The notes: generated from the letters alone by a model not told the origin. 47,139 nucleotides of DNA from Rhodobacterales bacterium 32-67-9 (GCA_002280515.1 NCEA01000034.1:1-47139); one strand, 5' to 3'; shown: positions 36,267-45,289, counted from the stretch's first letter. Numbers and translations are program-made.

Positions 36267-36752
36267 CTAGTTGATCACGAATTCGGTGACGAGAAGGTCG
36301 CGCACGCGCCCTTCGCCCGAAACCATCTGCACCCGACGAAGCATCTGGGCGCGCAGCCGCACCAGCGCCGTCGGATCCTCAAGCTCCTTCACCTCGACGG
36401 CGCGCAGGTAGCTGTTCAGCACGTCGACGATGCGCGGCAGGATCAGCAGCACGTCCGGCTGGCTGAGCTTTGCGACCTCGAGTTGGGCGGTAAAGTGCAG
36501 GTAGCGGCCAGAGGGGTCCGTGCCGAGCGAGACGACGATCGGGTCGATCGGCACGAAGGCGATGTCGGGCAGCGCCTCGACCGGGGCGGCCGCCTCGGCA
36601 TGCGCACTGTCGCCGTTGCCGAGAATCAGCCCCGAATAGACTGCATAGAACCCGCCACCGCCGAGCGCGAGCATCAGGACGAGTCCCAGAATCAGCGGCA
36701 GCTTCGATTTCTTCTTTGGCGCCTCTTCGGCAACCGCTTCCGGTTCGGACAT
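36267..36752 (-). CDS. fliL: Flagellar basal body-associated protein FliL
   Basis: FliL is a single-pass inner-membrane protein that forms rings around stators. The 161-residue protein has a cytoplasmic Lys/Glu-rich N-terminus, a membrane segment (about 18-42) and a periplasmic domain: FVPIDPIVVSLGTDPSGRYL, then HFTAQLEVAKLSQPDVLLIL and the family's C-terminus VRDLLVTEFVIN. It leads the minus-strand run toward motA and the export gate. A CtrA-like box stands 45 bases upstream and is shared with divergent fliF. Confidence 0.93.
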   Translation of the reverse strand: MSEPEAVAEEAPKKKSKLPLILGLVLMLALGGGGFYAVYSGLILGNGDSAHAEAAAPVEALPDIAFVPIDPIVVSLGTDPSGRYLHFTAQLEVAKLSQPDVLLILPRIVDVLNSYLRAVEVKELEDPTALVRLRAQMLRRVQMVSGEGRVRDLLVTEFVIN

Positions 36753-36797
36753 GGCAATCCCGCGATTTGATGCCTCACCGGTATAGGCCGGGGGAAA

Positions 36798-36812
36798 CTA
36801 ACCGATTGTTAA
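36798..36812. promoter_or_regulatory. CtrA-like box between fliL and fliF
   Basis: CTAA-N7-TTAA matches the CtrA consensus at seven of eight positions. It is 45 bases from the fliL start and 60 bases from the fliF start, so it can serve both divergent operons. On the fliL side a possible -10, TATACC, stands 12 bases from the box. Confidence 0.65.
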
Positions 36813-36872
36813 GCGCGATCGGTGAAGCATCGGAAAGACGAGGGGCAGAAGCCCGCAACCGGGAGAAATGTC

Positions 36873-38465
36873 GTGCAGCCGCTGACAGCCGTCTGGCAGA
36901 ACATAGATCCCCGCCGGCGCATGATCGTCGTCGCGGCGACCGTCGCGATGTTCGCGGCGGTGATGGCGCTGGCCAATCTTGCGACGAAACCCTCGATGTC
37001 GCTGCTCTACGCCGGTCTCGACGGGAATCGGTCCGGAGAGGTCCTGGCCGCCCTCGACCAGCGCAGCGCCGTCTACGAGGTGCGCGGCACCGCGATCTAT
37101 GTGGAGACGGCCCGGCGCGACGAATTGCGGATGACGCTGGCGGCGGAGGGGCTGCCGGCCAACAGCGGCTCGGGCTACGAGCTGCTCGATTCGCTTACCG
37201 GCTTCGGCACCACGTCGCAGATGTTCGACGCAGCCTATCTGCGGGCGAAGGAAGGCGAGCTTGCGCGCACCATCTCGGCGCTGCCCCAGGTCCGGTCCGC
37301 GCGGGTCCATATCGCCGACACGCGGGCGCAGGGACTGCGGGCGCAGGCCCGTCCCTCCGCGTCGGTCGCCGTCACGACAAACAACGGCGCGATCACCCCG
37401 TCGCATGCCAAGGCGCTGAAGTATCTCGTCTCGTCCGCCGTCGCCGGGATGTCCCCTGACGATGTGTCGGTCATCGACGGCGAGGGCGCGCTGGTCGATG
37501 CCGGTGACGAGGTGACGGGCCCCGCCGGCGAAGACCGGGCCGAAGCGCTCAGGCGCAATGTCGAGCGGCTGCTCGAGGCGCGCGTCGGCTACGGCAATGC
37601 CGTGGTCGAGGTCGCAGTTGAAACGGTGACCGAACGCGAGGCGATCACCGAGCGCAAGTTCGACCCGGAGGGGCGGGTAGCGATCTCCACCGACACCGAG
37701 GAGCGGACAACCTCGGCGAACGATACCGGGTCGAGCGCGGTGACGGTCGCCTCGAACCTGCCCACCGGCGATGCCGGCGGCAGCGGCGGCTCGTCGCAAA
37801 GCCAGAACAACGAAACGCGGGAGCGGACGAATTTCGAGGTTTCGGAAACCACGCGCGAGGTGCTGCGCACGCCGGGTGCGATCCGCCGTCTGACGGTCGC
37901 GGTTCTGGTCGACGGCGTCAGCACCGTCGGCACGGACGGCGCCACCACGACAGAGCCGCGCAGCGATGAGGAGCTTGCCGCGCTCCATGATCTGGTCGCG
38001 GCCGCCGTCGGCTTCGATGCGGAACGTGGCGACGTCATCACGCTGAAGTCAATGAGTTTCGAGCCGATTGTCCCGGCCGCCGAAGGCGCATCCGGATCCT
38101 TCCTGGCCGGCCTTGATGTGATGAGCATCGCGCAGCTCTCCGTCCTTGCGGTCGTGAGCCTGGTGCTCGGGCTTTTCGTGGTTCGGCCGATCCTGACCTC
38201 GCGCGCCGCACGGGTGCCCGAACTCGCACCGCCCGCCGCCGCGGCACGCACCGATGCATCCGGCGCCCTGACCGGCGAGATCGACGACGGCGACTATGTG
38301 CCGGGGAATCTTGCCCTCGTCCCCGACCGGGGTCGGACCGGAGCGCCGGGCGGAGCGGAGGCCGATCCGGTTGAACGGCTGCGGCGGATGATTGCCGACC
38401 GGCAGGAAGAAACGGTCGAGATCCTGCGCGGATGGATGGAAGATCCTGAAGAGGAGAAGGCCTGA
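36873..38465 (+). CDS. fliF: Flagellar MS-ring protein FliF
   Basis: FliF builds the MS ring, the foundation of the basal body. I chose GTG at 36873, since GGGAGA stands 6 bases before it, giving 530 residues starting VQPLTAVWQNIDPRRRM; a GTG 17 codons upstream is possible. The first membrane segment is about 16-35, the YscJ-type ring domains follow (LLYAGLDGNRSGEVLAALDQ; MFDAAYLRAKEGELARTISA), then a Ser/Gly/Asn-rich loop (about 275-320) and a second membrane segment (about 420-440). The cytoplasmic tail VERLRRMIADRQEETVEILR followed by GWMED resembles the FliG-binding end. fliH overlaps the stop. Confidence 0.95.
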   Translation: MQPLTAVWQNIDPRRRMIVVAATVAMFAAVMALANLATKPSMSLLYAGLDGNRSGEVLAALDQRSAVYEVRGTAIYVETARRDELRMTLAAEGLPANSGSGYELLDSLTGFGTTSQMFDAAYLRAKEGELARTISALPQVRSARVHIADTRAQGLRAQARPSASVAVTTNNGAITPSHAKALKYLVSSAVAGMSPDDVSVIDGEGALVDAGDEVTGPAGEDRAEALRRNVERLLEARVGYGNAVVEVAVETVTEREAITERKFDPEGRVAISTDTEERTTSANDTGSSAVTVASNLPTGDAGGSGGSSQSQNNETRERTNFEVSETTREVLRTPGAIRRLTVAVLVDGVSTVGTDGATTTEPRSDEELAALHDLVAAAVGFDAERGDVITLKSMSFEPIVPAAEGASGSFLAGLDVMSIAQLSVLAVVSLVLGLFVVRPILTSRAARVPELAPPAAAARTDASGALTGEIDDGDYVPGNLALVPDRGRTGAPGGAEADPVERLRRMIADRQEETVEILRGWMEDPEEEKA

Positions 38466-39064
38466 TGGTCAAGCGCGTCCAGTTGGAGGTCTTCGAACTC
38501 GGCGACAGGACCGACGACAGGGTGGACCTCGATCAGTCGGAATTCGAGGAATGCCGGCTCGCCGCCTACGAACAGGGCTACACGGCCGGCTGGGACGATG
38601 CGATCGCGGCCCAGGACGGAGAGATTGCCCGGCTGCGGGCCGATCTCGGGCGCAACCTCGGCGACCTTTCCTTCACCTATCACGAGGCGCACAGCCATGT
38701 GCTGCGAACGCTGGAGCCTTTGCTGCACGATATGGTGACGAAGGTCCTGCCGGCGATTGCTCGGGAATCGCTTGGTCAGATGGTGCTCGACCAACTCAGG
38801 CCGATGGCGCGGGAACTGGCCGGCCAGCCGGTCACCCTCGTTGCCAATCCCGCCAACCGCGCGCTTCTCGAAAGCCTCGTCATCGAACAGGCCTCGTTCC
38901 CGCTGGCCTTTTGCGAAGAGCCGTCGCTTGGCGACGGCCAGGTCTATCTTCGCCTCGGCGAGGCTGAGTCGCGCGTCGACCTCGACGGCGTGATCTCCGC
39001 GATCTCGGCGGCGGTCTCCGCCTTCTTCCGGATCGAGAAACAAGAGGAACGACATCATGGATGA
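38465..39064 (+). CDS. fliH: FliH-like flagellar export ATPase regulator
   Basis: FliH binds and restrains FliI and links it to the switch C-ring. The 199-residue protein has the expected order: an acidic N-terminus, a Gly/Ala-rich helical stretch (EECRLAAYEQGYTAGWDDAI, about 30-49), and a C-terminal V-type ATP synthase E-like domain (about 110-195, with VTLVANPANRALLESLVIEQ and VDLDGVISAISAAVSAFFRI). Its ATG overlaps the fliF stop and fliN overlaps its end by 8 bases. The order fliF-fliH-fliN skips fliG, which would normally stand between fliF and fliH. Confidence 0.75.
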   Translation: MVKRVQLEVFELGDRTDDRVDLDQSEFEECRLAAYEQGYTAGWDDAIAAQDGEIARLRADLGRNLGDLSFTYHEAHSHVLRTLEPLLHDMVTKVLPAIARESLGQMVLDQLRPMARELAGQPVTLVANPANRALLESLVIEQASFPLAFCEEPSLGDGQVYLRLGEAESRVDLDGVISAISAAVSAFFRIEKQEERHHG

Positions 39065-39341
39065 TCCCGCGAAACCGGGTCTCGGCGACGGCAATCCCTT
39101 TACCCAGGTGCCGATCGAGATCACGATCTCGGTCGGTCGCGCGCGACCTCTCGTGCGCGAGCTTTTGCGGCTCAAGCGCGATGCGGTGTTGCCGCTTGAC
39201 CGCAAGGTCGATGACCCGGTGGAGCTTTACGTGGGCGACCGCCTGATCGCGAGGGGAGAGCTGACCGAGCTTGACGGCGACCAGGCGGGCCAGCTCGCGG
39301 TCCGGCTGACGGAGGTCGCCGACCTCCAGAACGGGATCTGA
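39057..39341 (+). CDS. fliN: Flagellar motor switch protein FliN
   Basis: FliN is the SpoA-domain protein at the base of the C-ring, involved in switching and export. The 94 residues carry the SpoA fold: VPIEITISVGRARPLVRELL, RLKRDAVLPLDRKVDDPVEL, then YVGDRLIARGELTELDGDQA and GQLAVRLTEV. The length is short but normal for FliN. It starts inside fliH (8-base overlap) and precedes fliP by three bases. No FliM was found in the window. Confidence 0.92.
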   Translation: MDDPAKPGLGDGNPFTQVPIEITISVGRARPLVRELLRLKRDAVLPLDRKVDDPVELYVGDRLIARGELTELDGDQAGQLAVRLTEVADLQNGI

Positions 39342-39344
39342 GCC

Positions 39345-40085
39345 GTGCGCAGACCGGTCGCGGCCGCAATCATCGCCCTGGCCCTCTTTGCGGGCGCGGC
39401 CGGGGCGCAGGATCTGTCGCTGAACCTTGGCGGGCAGACGCTGACCGGCCAAACTCTGACTGGACAGTCGCTGCTCCTGATCGCGCTCGTCACCGTGCTC
39501 AGCCTCGCGCCGGGCCTAGCGGTCATGGTGACCTGCTTTCCTTTCATCGTCACGGTCCTTTCGATCTTGCGGCAGGCGATCGGATTGCAGCAGTCGCCGC
39601 CGAACATGCTCATCGTGTCGCTGGCCCTGTTCCTGACCTGGTTCATCATGGAGCCGGTCTTCTCGCAGGCGTGGCTGACCGGGGTGCAACCCCTCATTTC
39701 GGGTGCGATCGAGCTTCCCGAAGCGTTCGAACGTGGCATCGCCCCCTTCCGGACATTCATGGCCGGGCGGATCGATGCCGATACGTTCCTGTCGCTCGCC
39801 GCCCTGCGCCCCGAAACCGCGACCCTGTCTTCACCCGGATCGGCGCCATTGTCGCTCCTGGTGCCGTCGTTCATGCTCTCGGAAGTCGCCCGTGCGTTCG
39901 AGATCGGCTTTCTCATCTATCTACCCTTTCTGATCATCGACCTCGTCGTCTCGGCCGTGCTGATGTCGATGGGCATGTTGATGGTGCCGCCGGCGGTGGT
40001 CGCACTGCCGTTCAAGCTTGCCTTCTTCGTGGTCGCCGACGGATGGTCGCTGATTTCTGGCGCCCTGGTGCGCAGCTACTTCTAG
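39345..40085 (+). CDS. fliP: Flagellar export gate protein FliP
   Basis: FliP is the core of the FliPQR gate. The 246-residue protein has a cleavable N-terminal signal (ending GAAGAQ), as FliP usually does, and the conserved signature QQSPPNMLIVSLALFLTWFI (about 82-101) and FEIGFLIYLPFLIIDLVVSA near 185. It starts with GTG at 39345, three bases after the fliN stop. It ends the fliF-fliH-fliN-fliP operon. Confidence 0.96.
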   Translation: MRRPVAAAIIALALFAGAAGAQDLSLNLGGQTLTGQTLTGQSLLLIALVTVLSLAPGLAVMVTCFPFIVTVLSILRQAIGLQQSPPNMLIVSLALFLTWFIMEPVFSQAWLTGVQPLISGAIELPEAFERGIAPFRTFMAGRIDADTFLSLAALRPETATLSSPGSAPLSLLVPSFMLSEVARAFEIGFLIYLPFLIIDLVVSAVLMSMGMLMVPPAVVALPFKLAFFVVADGWSLISGALVRSYF

Positions 40086-40373
40086 TTGCGGATGCTGCGG
40101 CGGATGACCTTGAGCCGGTTCGTGGCCGGCACCGGTACCACGCTGGGGTTGGCAGACGAGAAACGCGCAGCCAATCGCGTCATACCTCGGAACTTATCGT
40201 GTGACCGGAGACGCCCATGCGCCCCGCCCCTTGTAAGCGTCGAAGCGCAGTTCCCTCGCAGGTGAGGGTACCTTCGGCCTGTCAGATGACGCGTCAGACT
40301 GGGGTGTTTCTCCGTGATCGTCGCGCATCTCGCGTCCGTGCCGGCAGAACGGAAACCGAATGCCGGGCAGGGC
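40086..40373. other. Gap between convergent fliP and flgI
   Basis: No convincing gene lies in this 288-base gap. A 33-codon minus-strand frame (MTRLAARFSSANPSVVPVPA) ends on the CTAG shared with the fliP stop but has no well-spaced ribosome binding site. Structure is present: hairpin CCCTC-N6-GAGGG (40253-40268), palindrome TGACGCGTCA (40287-40296) and direct repeats GTCAGA (40281-40286, 40293-40298). It may hold transcript ends or a small RNA. Confidence 0.4.
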
Positions 40374-41471
40374 TCAGCGCACAAGGAATTCCGCATGCAA
40401 GGCACCAGCGGAGTTGATGCTTTTCAGGATGTCGATCATGTCGCGAGGGCTGACACCGAGCGCGTTCAGCCCGGCGACGACCTCGGACAAGGACGATGCC
40501 TCGTCGATCTCGGCCATGCCGATCCCCGGTTCCTCCTCGATCGTGGCGGAAGAGCGCGGAACGACGACGGTGTCGCCCTCTGCGAAGGGGTTGGGCTGCA
40601 CGACGACCGGCGCCTCCTCGATCCTCAGGGTCAGGTTGCCCTGGCTCACCGCGACCCGGCTGATCCGGACATCCGCGCCCATGACGATGGTGCCCGACCG
40701 CTGATCGACCACGACCCGCGCACGGCGCTCGGGCTCCACCAGAAGGTTCTCCACCCGGCCGAGCACATGCGCCGGCGATCCCATCCGCGTTGCCGCGATA
40801 TCGAGCGCGACGGTTCCGGAGTCCGTCATCACTGCGACCTGACGCCCGAATTCCTCGTTGATGACCGCCTCGATCCGGCCGGCAGTGGTGAAATCGGGGC
40901 TGCGCAACGCCAGTCTCACCGCGCTGAGGCCGCCGAAATCAAAGGCGATCTCCCGCTCGACCCGCGCGCCGGCGGGGATGGTTCCGGCCGTCGGAACACC
41001 CTGCACGACGCTTGCCGCCGCCCCTTCGGCAGAAGCGCCTCCTGCAATGATTGTGCCTTGCGCCACGGCATAGATCTCTCCGTCGGCGGCGTTGAGCGGC
41101 GTCATCACGAGGGTGCCGCCCAGCAGGCTCTTCGCGTCGCCGATGGCCGAGACCGACACGTCGATCTGGCTGCCGGCGCGGGCGAAGGGCGGCAGGGTCG
41201 CGGTAACGAAGACGGCTGCGACGTTCTTCGGCCGAAAGCTTTCGCCGGTCACGTTGACACCAAGGCGTTCGAGGATGTTTGACATGATCTCCTCGGTGAA
41301 GGGGGCATTGCGGATTCCGTCACCGGTGCCGTTAAGACCGACGACAAGACCGTATCCCACGAGGTCGTTGCCGCGAACCCCGTCGAATTCCACCAGGTCC
41401 TTGATCCGGATCGGTGCGGCGGCGGCCGAGAAGGCGACCATGGAGAACAGGAAGAGGGCAAGAAATCTCAT
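40374..41471 (-). CDS. flgI: Flagellar P-ring protein FlgI
   Basis: FlgI forms the periplasmic P-ring around the rod. The 365-residue protein has a signal peptide (about 1-18, cleaved before APIRIKDLV) and the family signature VGYGLVVGLNGTGDGIRNAP. Other conserved stretches are NVAAVFVTATLPPFARAGSQ and LGGTLVMTPLNAADGEIYAV. It overlaps flgL by 4 bases and ends the flgE-flgK-flgL-flgI run. Confidence 0.97.
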   Translation of the reverse strand: MRFLALFLFSMVAFSAAAAPIRIKDLVEFDGVRGNDLVGYGLVVGLNGTGDGIRNAPFTEEIMSNILERLGVNVTGESFRPKNVAAVFVTATLPPFARAGSQIDVSVSAIGDAKSLLGGTLVMTPLNAADGEIYAVAQGTIIAGGASAEGAAASVVQGVPTAGTIPAGARVEREIAFDFGGLSAVRLALRSPDFTTAGRIEAVINEEFGRQVAVMTDSGTVALDIAATRMGSPAHVLGRVENLLVEPERRARVVVDQRSGTIVMGADVRISRVAVSQGNLTLRIEEAPVVVQPNPFAEGDTVVVPRSSATIEEEPGIGMAEIDEASSLSEVVAGLNALGVSPRDMIDILKSINSAGALHAEFLVR

Positions 41472-42484
41472 CTCAGGAAGTCCGCCAATGACAGGCGCGA
41501 CAGCCGCGCGGTGAGGGTGTAGAGCGTCTCGACCTGGGTCTGCACCGCTTCGAGCGCGCTCGCCGTATCATAGGGATCGGCGGAGATGAGCGCGTTGCGC
41601 GCGATCTCCAGCGCCGAGGATTCGGCCGCGTTGCGGGTGGCGGTATCGTTGATATGCGCCTCGACCGTGCCGACCCGCGCGCGCAGCGCCGCCATCTGGT
41701 TGCCTGAGGCGATCATGGCCTCCCCCGACCGTTGTGCGAGATAGGCTCGCCCCGTCGCATCGCCCGGCAGGGCGCCTTCGGCGACGAGCGCGCCGAGGGC
41801 CATGCCCTTGAGAAGGTCGCGCAGGTCGGGGTCCGCTGCGGTGAGATCCATCGTGACCTCGTCACCGGGGCCGATCTGGAAGGGCGCCAGCGCCGTCGCC
41901 GCGCCGTCATAAACCGTGTCGAGATAGCCGCCGCCGCCCGGTGGCGCGTCGAACCAGACCGCGACCGCAGTCTCGACCCCGGAAGCGGTGACCTGCCCGG
42001 CCACGGCTAGCGCCAGCGCGTCAAGAACGTCCTGCGCGCCGCTTATCGGCTTCCGGTCGGTCGCGGTGCCCGACAGCAAAAATCGGTCCGCGACCCCGGT
42101 ATTCAGCGCCGAGACCACCGCATGGAATTTCTGCCGTGCGTCGCCCGCGGCCGTGTCGAAGAGGGTCGTCGAGGTGCTCGTCGCCGCCATCAGGAGGCCG
42201 GGCGCCAGATCTGTCGCGATATCCTGCGCGGTCTCCAGCGCGGTTTGCACCGCCTCGGTGAAGAGCGCAGCCTCGTTCGTCGCAGTCTTGTAGGCGTCGA
42301 GCGTTTTCAGCGACCGGTCGATTCCGGCCAATACCTTGAAGTCGCCCGAGACTGCCTCCGCAAGATCGGCCCGCACACCGGTCGTCATCTCTTCAGTCAG
42401 TCGGCCGAGATGTTTTTGCAGCTCGACATTATGGCGGCGCATCTGGAACGCCTGGGCCATGTCGCCGATGGAGACGTAGTTCAT
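41468..42484 (-). CDS. flgL: Flagellar hook-filament junction protein FlgL
   Basis: FlgL is the second hook-associated protein and is flagellin-like at both ends. The 338 residues have an N-terminal helix MAQAFQMRRHNVELQKHLGR with GVRADLAEAVSGDF, a variable middle, and a C-terminal helix SSALEIARNALISADPYDTA followed by ALEAVQTQVETLYTLTARLS. It lies 3 bases after flgK and overlaps flgI by 4 bases. Confidence 0.9.
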   Translation of the reverse strand: MNYVSIGDMAQAFQMRRHNVELQKHLGRLTEEMTTGVRADLAEAVSGDFKVLAGIDRSLKTLDAYKTATNEAALFTEAVQTALETAQDIATDLAPGLLMAATSTSTTLFDTAAGDARQKFHAVVSALNTGVADRFLLSGTATDRKPISGAQDVLDALALAVAGQVTASGVETAVAVWFDAPPGGGGYLDTVYDGAATALAPFQIGPGDEVTMDLTAADPDLRDLLKGMALGALVAEGALPGDATGRAYLAQRSGEAMIASGNQMAALRARVGTVEAHINDTATRNAAESSALEIARNALISADPYDTASALEAVQTQVETLYTLTARLSRLSLADFLR

Positions 42485-42487
42485 CGC

Positions 42488-43942
42488 TTATAGCCTGACC
42501 AGTTGCTGGAGGAGGTCGTCGATGACCTGGATGACCCGCGCGTTGGCGGAATAGGCCTGCTCGACCAGAAGAAGGTTCTGCATCTCGGCATCGGTATCCA
42601 CCCCGTCGGCAAGGTGCAGTTCGGTTAGCGCCTCCTGGCGCGAGACGGAATAGCTTTCGCGGAATTCGGCCTGCTGGCGGGCGCTCGCGATGCCCGAGAG
42701 AACGTCAGCGGCGAGCCCGGAGGCGGAGCGCGCCGCGCCGATGAAATCGCCCGAGGACGGTACCCGCCCGGTCGACAGCGCCGCGCCGAGCGATGTCAGC
42801 AGCGTCGCGTCGCCGACGTTGCCGGGCGCCGCCGCGCCAAGCCCGTCGCGCAAGCGCCAGAGCTGGCCGCCGGCCGCCGGATCGACCAGCGCGTTGAGGC
42901 GGATGCGTCCGGCCAGCCCCTCCTCGCGCAGCGGATCGACGACCGCGCCGGCATCGGTGAAAAGCCCCGGCTGTCCTGGTGCCAGCGTCGGATCGACACC
43001 CGGCGCCTCGAACCGTTCGATCAGGTCGCGGGCGAGGGCGTCGAGCTGCCGTTGTGCGCGGGGCGCCAGATTGTCGCGGATCGCCAGGTTCGCACCCAGC
43101 GTTCCGCCGCCGAGCACGCCGTCATCGGTCGACGGCACCGGCATGCCGTTGATCGTCAGACCCGACAAGGCGCCCGAACCAATTGTCATGTCCGCGGTGA
43201 TGACCCCGGCAGGGGTAAAGCCGATCTCTGCCGGGTTACCCTCCAGTAGGATCGCGCCGCCGGTGGTGAAAAGCGCGATCTGATCGCGGTCGCGCGGGAC
43301 TTCCCGCACCGGCACGATCTCCGCCACGCGGTCGACCAGAAGCTGGCGCTGATCCATCAGCGCTGTCGCGTCGCGACCGGCGGCGCGCTGCGCGAGGATT
43401 TCGGCGTTCAGCCTGTCGATCTGGACCAGCGATGTGTTCAGCGTCTCGACCTGCCGCGCAATGCCGGCATCGGCGTCCATCCGCGCCTGCTGCACGTCAT
43501 CGGTCAGCGCGCCGAGATGATCCGTCAGGGCGTTGGCCGCATCGACCACGCCTTGCAATCGCGCCTGACTGTCGGGCCGGCTCGCCGCCTGGACGAGCGC
43601 GGCTTCGACCTCGGCGACCCGCGCGGCAAGCGAACCGGCGTCTTCCGGGTTGCCGAGCAGCGTCTCGACCCGAGATAGAAAGCCGGTCTTGAGGCCGGCA
43701 TTGCCGGCGTCGGCATCGGCGAGCCTCCTGTCGGCAAGGACCGCGACATTGACCGACCTCGTGATCCCATCAACCTGAACGCCTGCTCCGATGCCGCCCA
43801 GGGACTGCGACGACAGATGCAGGTCGCGCCGCGCATATCCTTCCGTCAACGCATTCGCTACGTTCGAGGATATGACACCCGCCGCGCGTGACGACGCGGT
43901 GAGGCCCGACAGGGCATTCGCGAGGGAGGTCGACAAACTCAT
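42488..43942 (-). CDS. flgK: Flagellar hook-associated protein FlgK
   Basis: FlgK joins hook and filament. The 484 residues start SLSTSLANALSGLTASSRAA and GVISSNVANALTEGYARRDL, a rod/hook-type N-terminus, and end in the conserved helix EMQNLLLVEQAYSANARVIQ followed by VIDDLLQQLVRL. The centre (about 100-250) is helical, typical of FlgK. The N-terminal NALTEGY replaces the usual NxxTxGY seen in the family. It lies 36 bases after flgE. Confidence 0.95.
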   Translation of the reverse strand: MSLSTSLANALSGLTASSRAAGVISSNVANALTEGYARRDLHLSSQSLGGIGAGVQVDGITRSVNVAVLADRRLADADAGNAGLKTGFLSRVETLLGNPEDAGSLAARVAEVEAALVQAASRPDSQARLQGVVDAANALTDHLGALTDDVQQARMDADAGIARQVETLNTSLVQIDRLNAEILAQRAAGRDATALMDQRQLLVDRVAEIVPVREVPRDRDQIALFTTGGAILLEGNPAEIGFTPAGVITADMTIGSGALSGLTINGMPVPSTDDGVLGGGTLGANLAIRDNLAPRAQRQLDALARDLIERFEAPGVDPTLAPGQPGLFTDAGAVVDPLREEGLAGRIRLNALVDPAAGGQLWRLRDGLGAAAPGNVGDATLLTSLGAALSTGRVPSSGDFIGAARSASGLAADVLSGIASARQQAEFRESYSVSRQEALTELHLADGVDTDAEMQNLLLVEQAYSANARVIQVIDDLLQQLVRL

Positions 43943-43978
43943 GGCTCAGCCTTCGGATATTGGCCCGACCCGTCCGGG

Positions 43979-45289
43979 TCAGCGTTTGATATTGGTAGTT
44001 TCCTGCAACATTTCGTCCACGGTCTGGATCACCTTGGCGTTCGAGGAATAGGCGCGCTGGGTCTGGATCAGCGCCGTGAGTTCCGCCGCGACATCGGTGG
44101 CCGAGCCCTCGCGGGCATAGCCGACGACCGACCCGGTCGGTCCGGCACCGGCATCCCAGAGGAAGAACGACCCCGAATCCGGTGACACCTGGAAGGCCTG
44201 ACTGTTGAGTGTGGTCAACCCGTTCGGATTCGGCACGTCGACGACCGGGATCTGGTAGATGCGCCGGGTGAACCCGGTATCGTAGGTCGCAGTGACATAA
44301 CCGTTCTCGTCGACCTCGACCGTGGTGAGGTTTCCGACGGGGGAGCCGTCCTTGGTGATCGAGGTCGGCGCGAAGCTGTCCGAAAGCTGGGTCAGCCCGT
44401 TCGGATCGCCGAGCTTGCCGATTGTCATGGTGATCGGCCCACCGAAAACCGTCAACGCCAGCGACCCCGTGACCGGATCGTAGGCGCCGCCCGATACCGT
44501 CGTGACCGAGGCGATCGAGCCGCCATTGGCGCGGGTATTGTCGAAGACGATCGTATACTCTCCGATCACGGCGCCGTTCTGGGCGGAGTCGCGGATCTCC
44601 ATCGTCCAGGTATTGGAAGCGCCAGTGGCGGGCACGGTCGGCGTGAAGGTGATGTCGAGCGTGTCCGACGTGCCGAGATTGCCGAAATACTCCACCGACA
44701 GCGGCAGCACGTCGCCCGCCGCCCCGGCTTCGGTCGCGACGGCCGGAAGGTTGACGCCGAGGTTCATCGTGGTCGTCGGATCGCCGGCCGTCTGGTTGGA
44801 ATTGATCACGACCGGCTGGAGCCCCGCGATCGTGTCGCGCGGCAGAACCGGGATCGAACCGTCGGCATTGGCGGGCCAACCCAGGAGCACCAGCCCGGAT
44901 TCGGTGCGCAACACCCCGTCGGCATCGGGCCGGAACGACCCGGTCGTCGTCATCATCAGAGGTTGCGCGCCGACGGAGAACGATCCGAGCGACACTGCAG
45001 AGGTCACCGGCAGCATGCCGCGCCCCGATATCGCGAGATCGAGCGCGTTCGATGTGGAGACCAGTGCCCCGTGTTCGTCGATCAGCCGCGTCGTCGAGGC
45101 GCGCACGCCGCCGGCCGAATAGGTGCCCGCACCCCGCGCCTGGTTGATCACGAAGTTTTCGAAATCGGTCGAGGCACGCTTGTAACCGTAGGTGGCCGAA
45201 TTGGCGATGTTGTCGGAAATCGTCGCAAGCCGCGTCGCGTTGGCGCTGAGGCCAGCCACGCCGGCATTGAGCGAGGACGAGATGGACAT
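43979..45289 (-). CDS. flgE: Flagellar hook protein FlgE
   Basis: FlgE polymerises into the curved hook. The 436-residue protein begins SISSSLNAGVAGLSANATRL, has NSATYGYKRAST in the conserved N-terminal region and ALDLAISGRGMLPV before the long variable centre, and ends in the shared helix AELTALIQTQRAYSSNAKVI followed by QTVDEMLQETTNIKR. A CtrA-like box stands 58 bases upstream, inside the 93-base gap after motB. It begins the flgE-flgK-flgL-flgI run. Confidence 0.96.
   Translation of the reverse strand: MSISSSLNAGVAGLSANATRLATISDNIANSATYGYKRASTDFENFVINQARGAGTYSAGGVRASTTRLIDEHGALVSTSNALDLAISGRGMLPVTSAVSLGSFSVGAQPLMMTTTGSFRPDADGVLRTESGLVLLGWPANADGSIPVLPRDTIAGLQPVVINSNQTAGDPTTTMNLGVNLPAVATEAGAAGDVLPLSVEYFGNLGTSDTLDITFTPTVPATGASNTWTMEIRDSAQNGAVIGEYTIVFDNTRANGGSIASVTTVSGGAYDPVTGSLALTVFGGPITMTIGKLGDPNGLTQLSDSFAPTSITKDGSPVGNLTTVEVDENGYVTATYDTGFTRRIYQIPVVDVPNPNGLTTLNSQAFQVSPDSGSFFLWDAGAGPTGSVVGYAREGSATDVAAELTALIQTQRAYSSNAKVIQTVDEMLQETTNIKR

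Noticed and set aside
40082-40183. 33-codon minus-strand frame between fliP and flgI
   Set aside because: There is no properly spaced ribosome binding site and no support beyond an open frame.
40100-40350. Possible riboswitch on the minus strand (GGAGA ... GCCGAAGG)
   Set aside because: Two short pieces resemble the glycine riboswitch, but the CTCTCAGG part and the tandem layout are missing, and it would lie downstream of flgI rather than before a gene.
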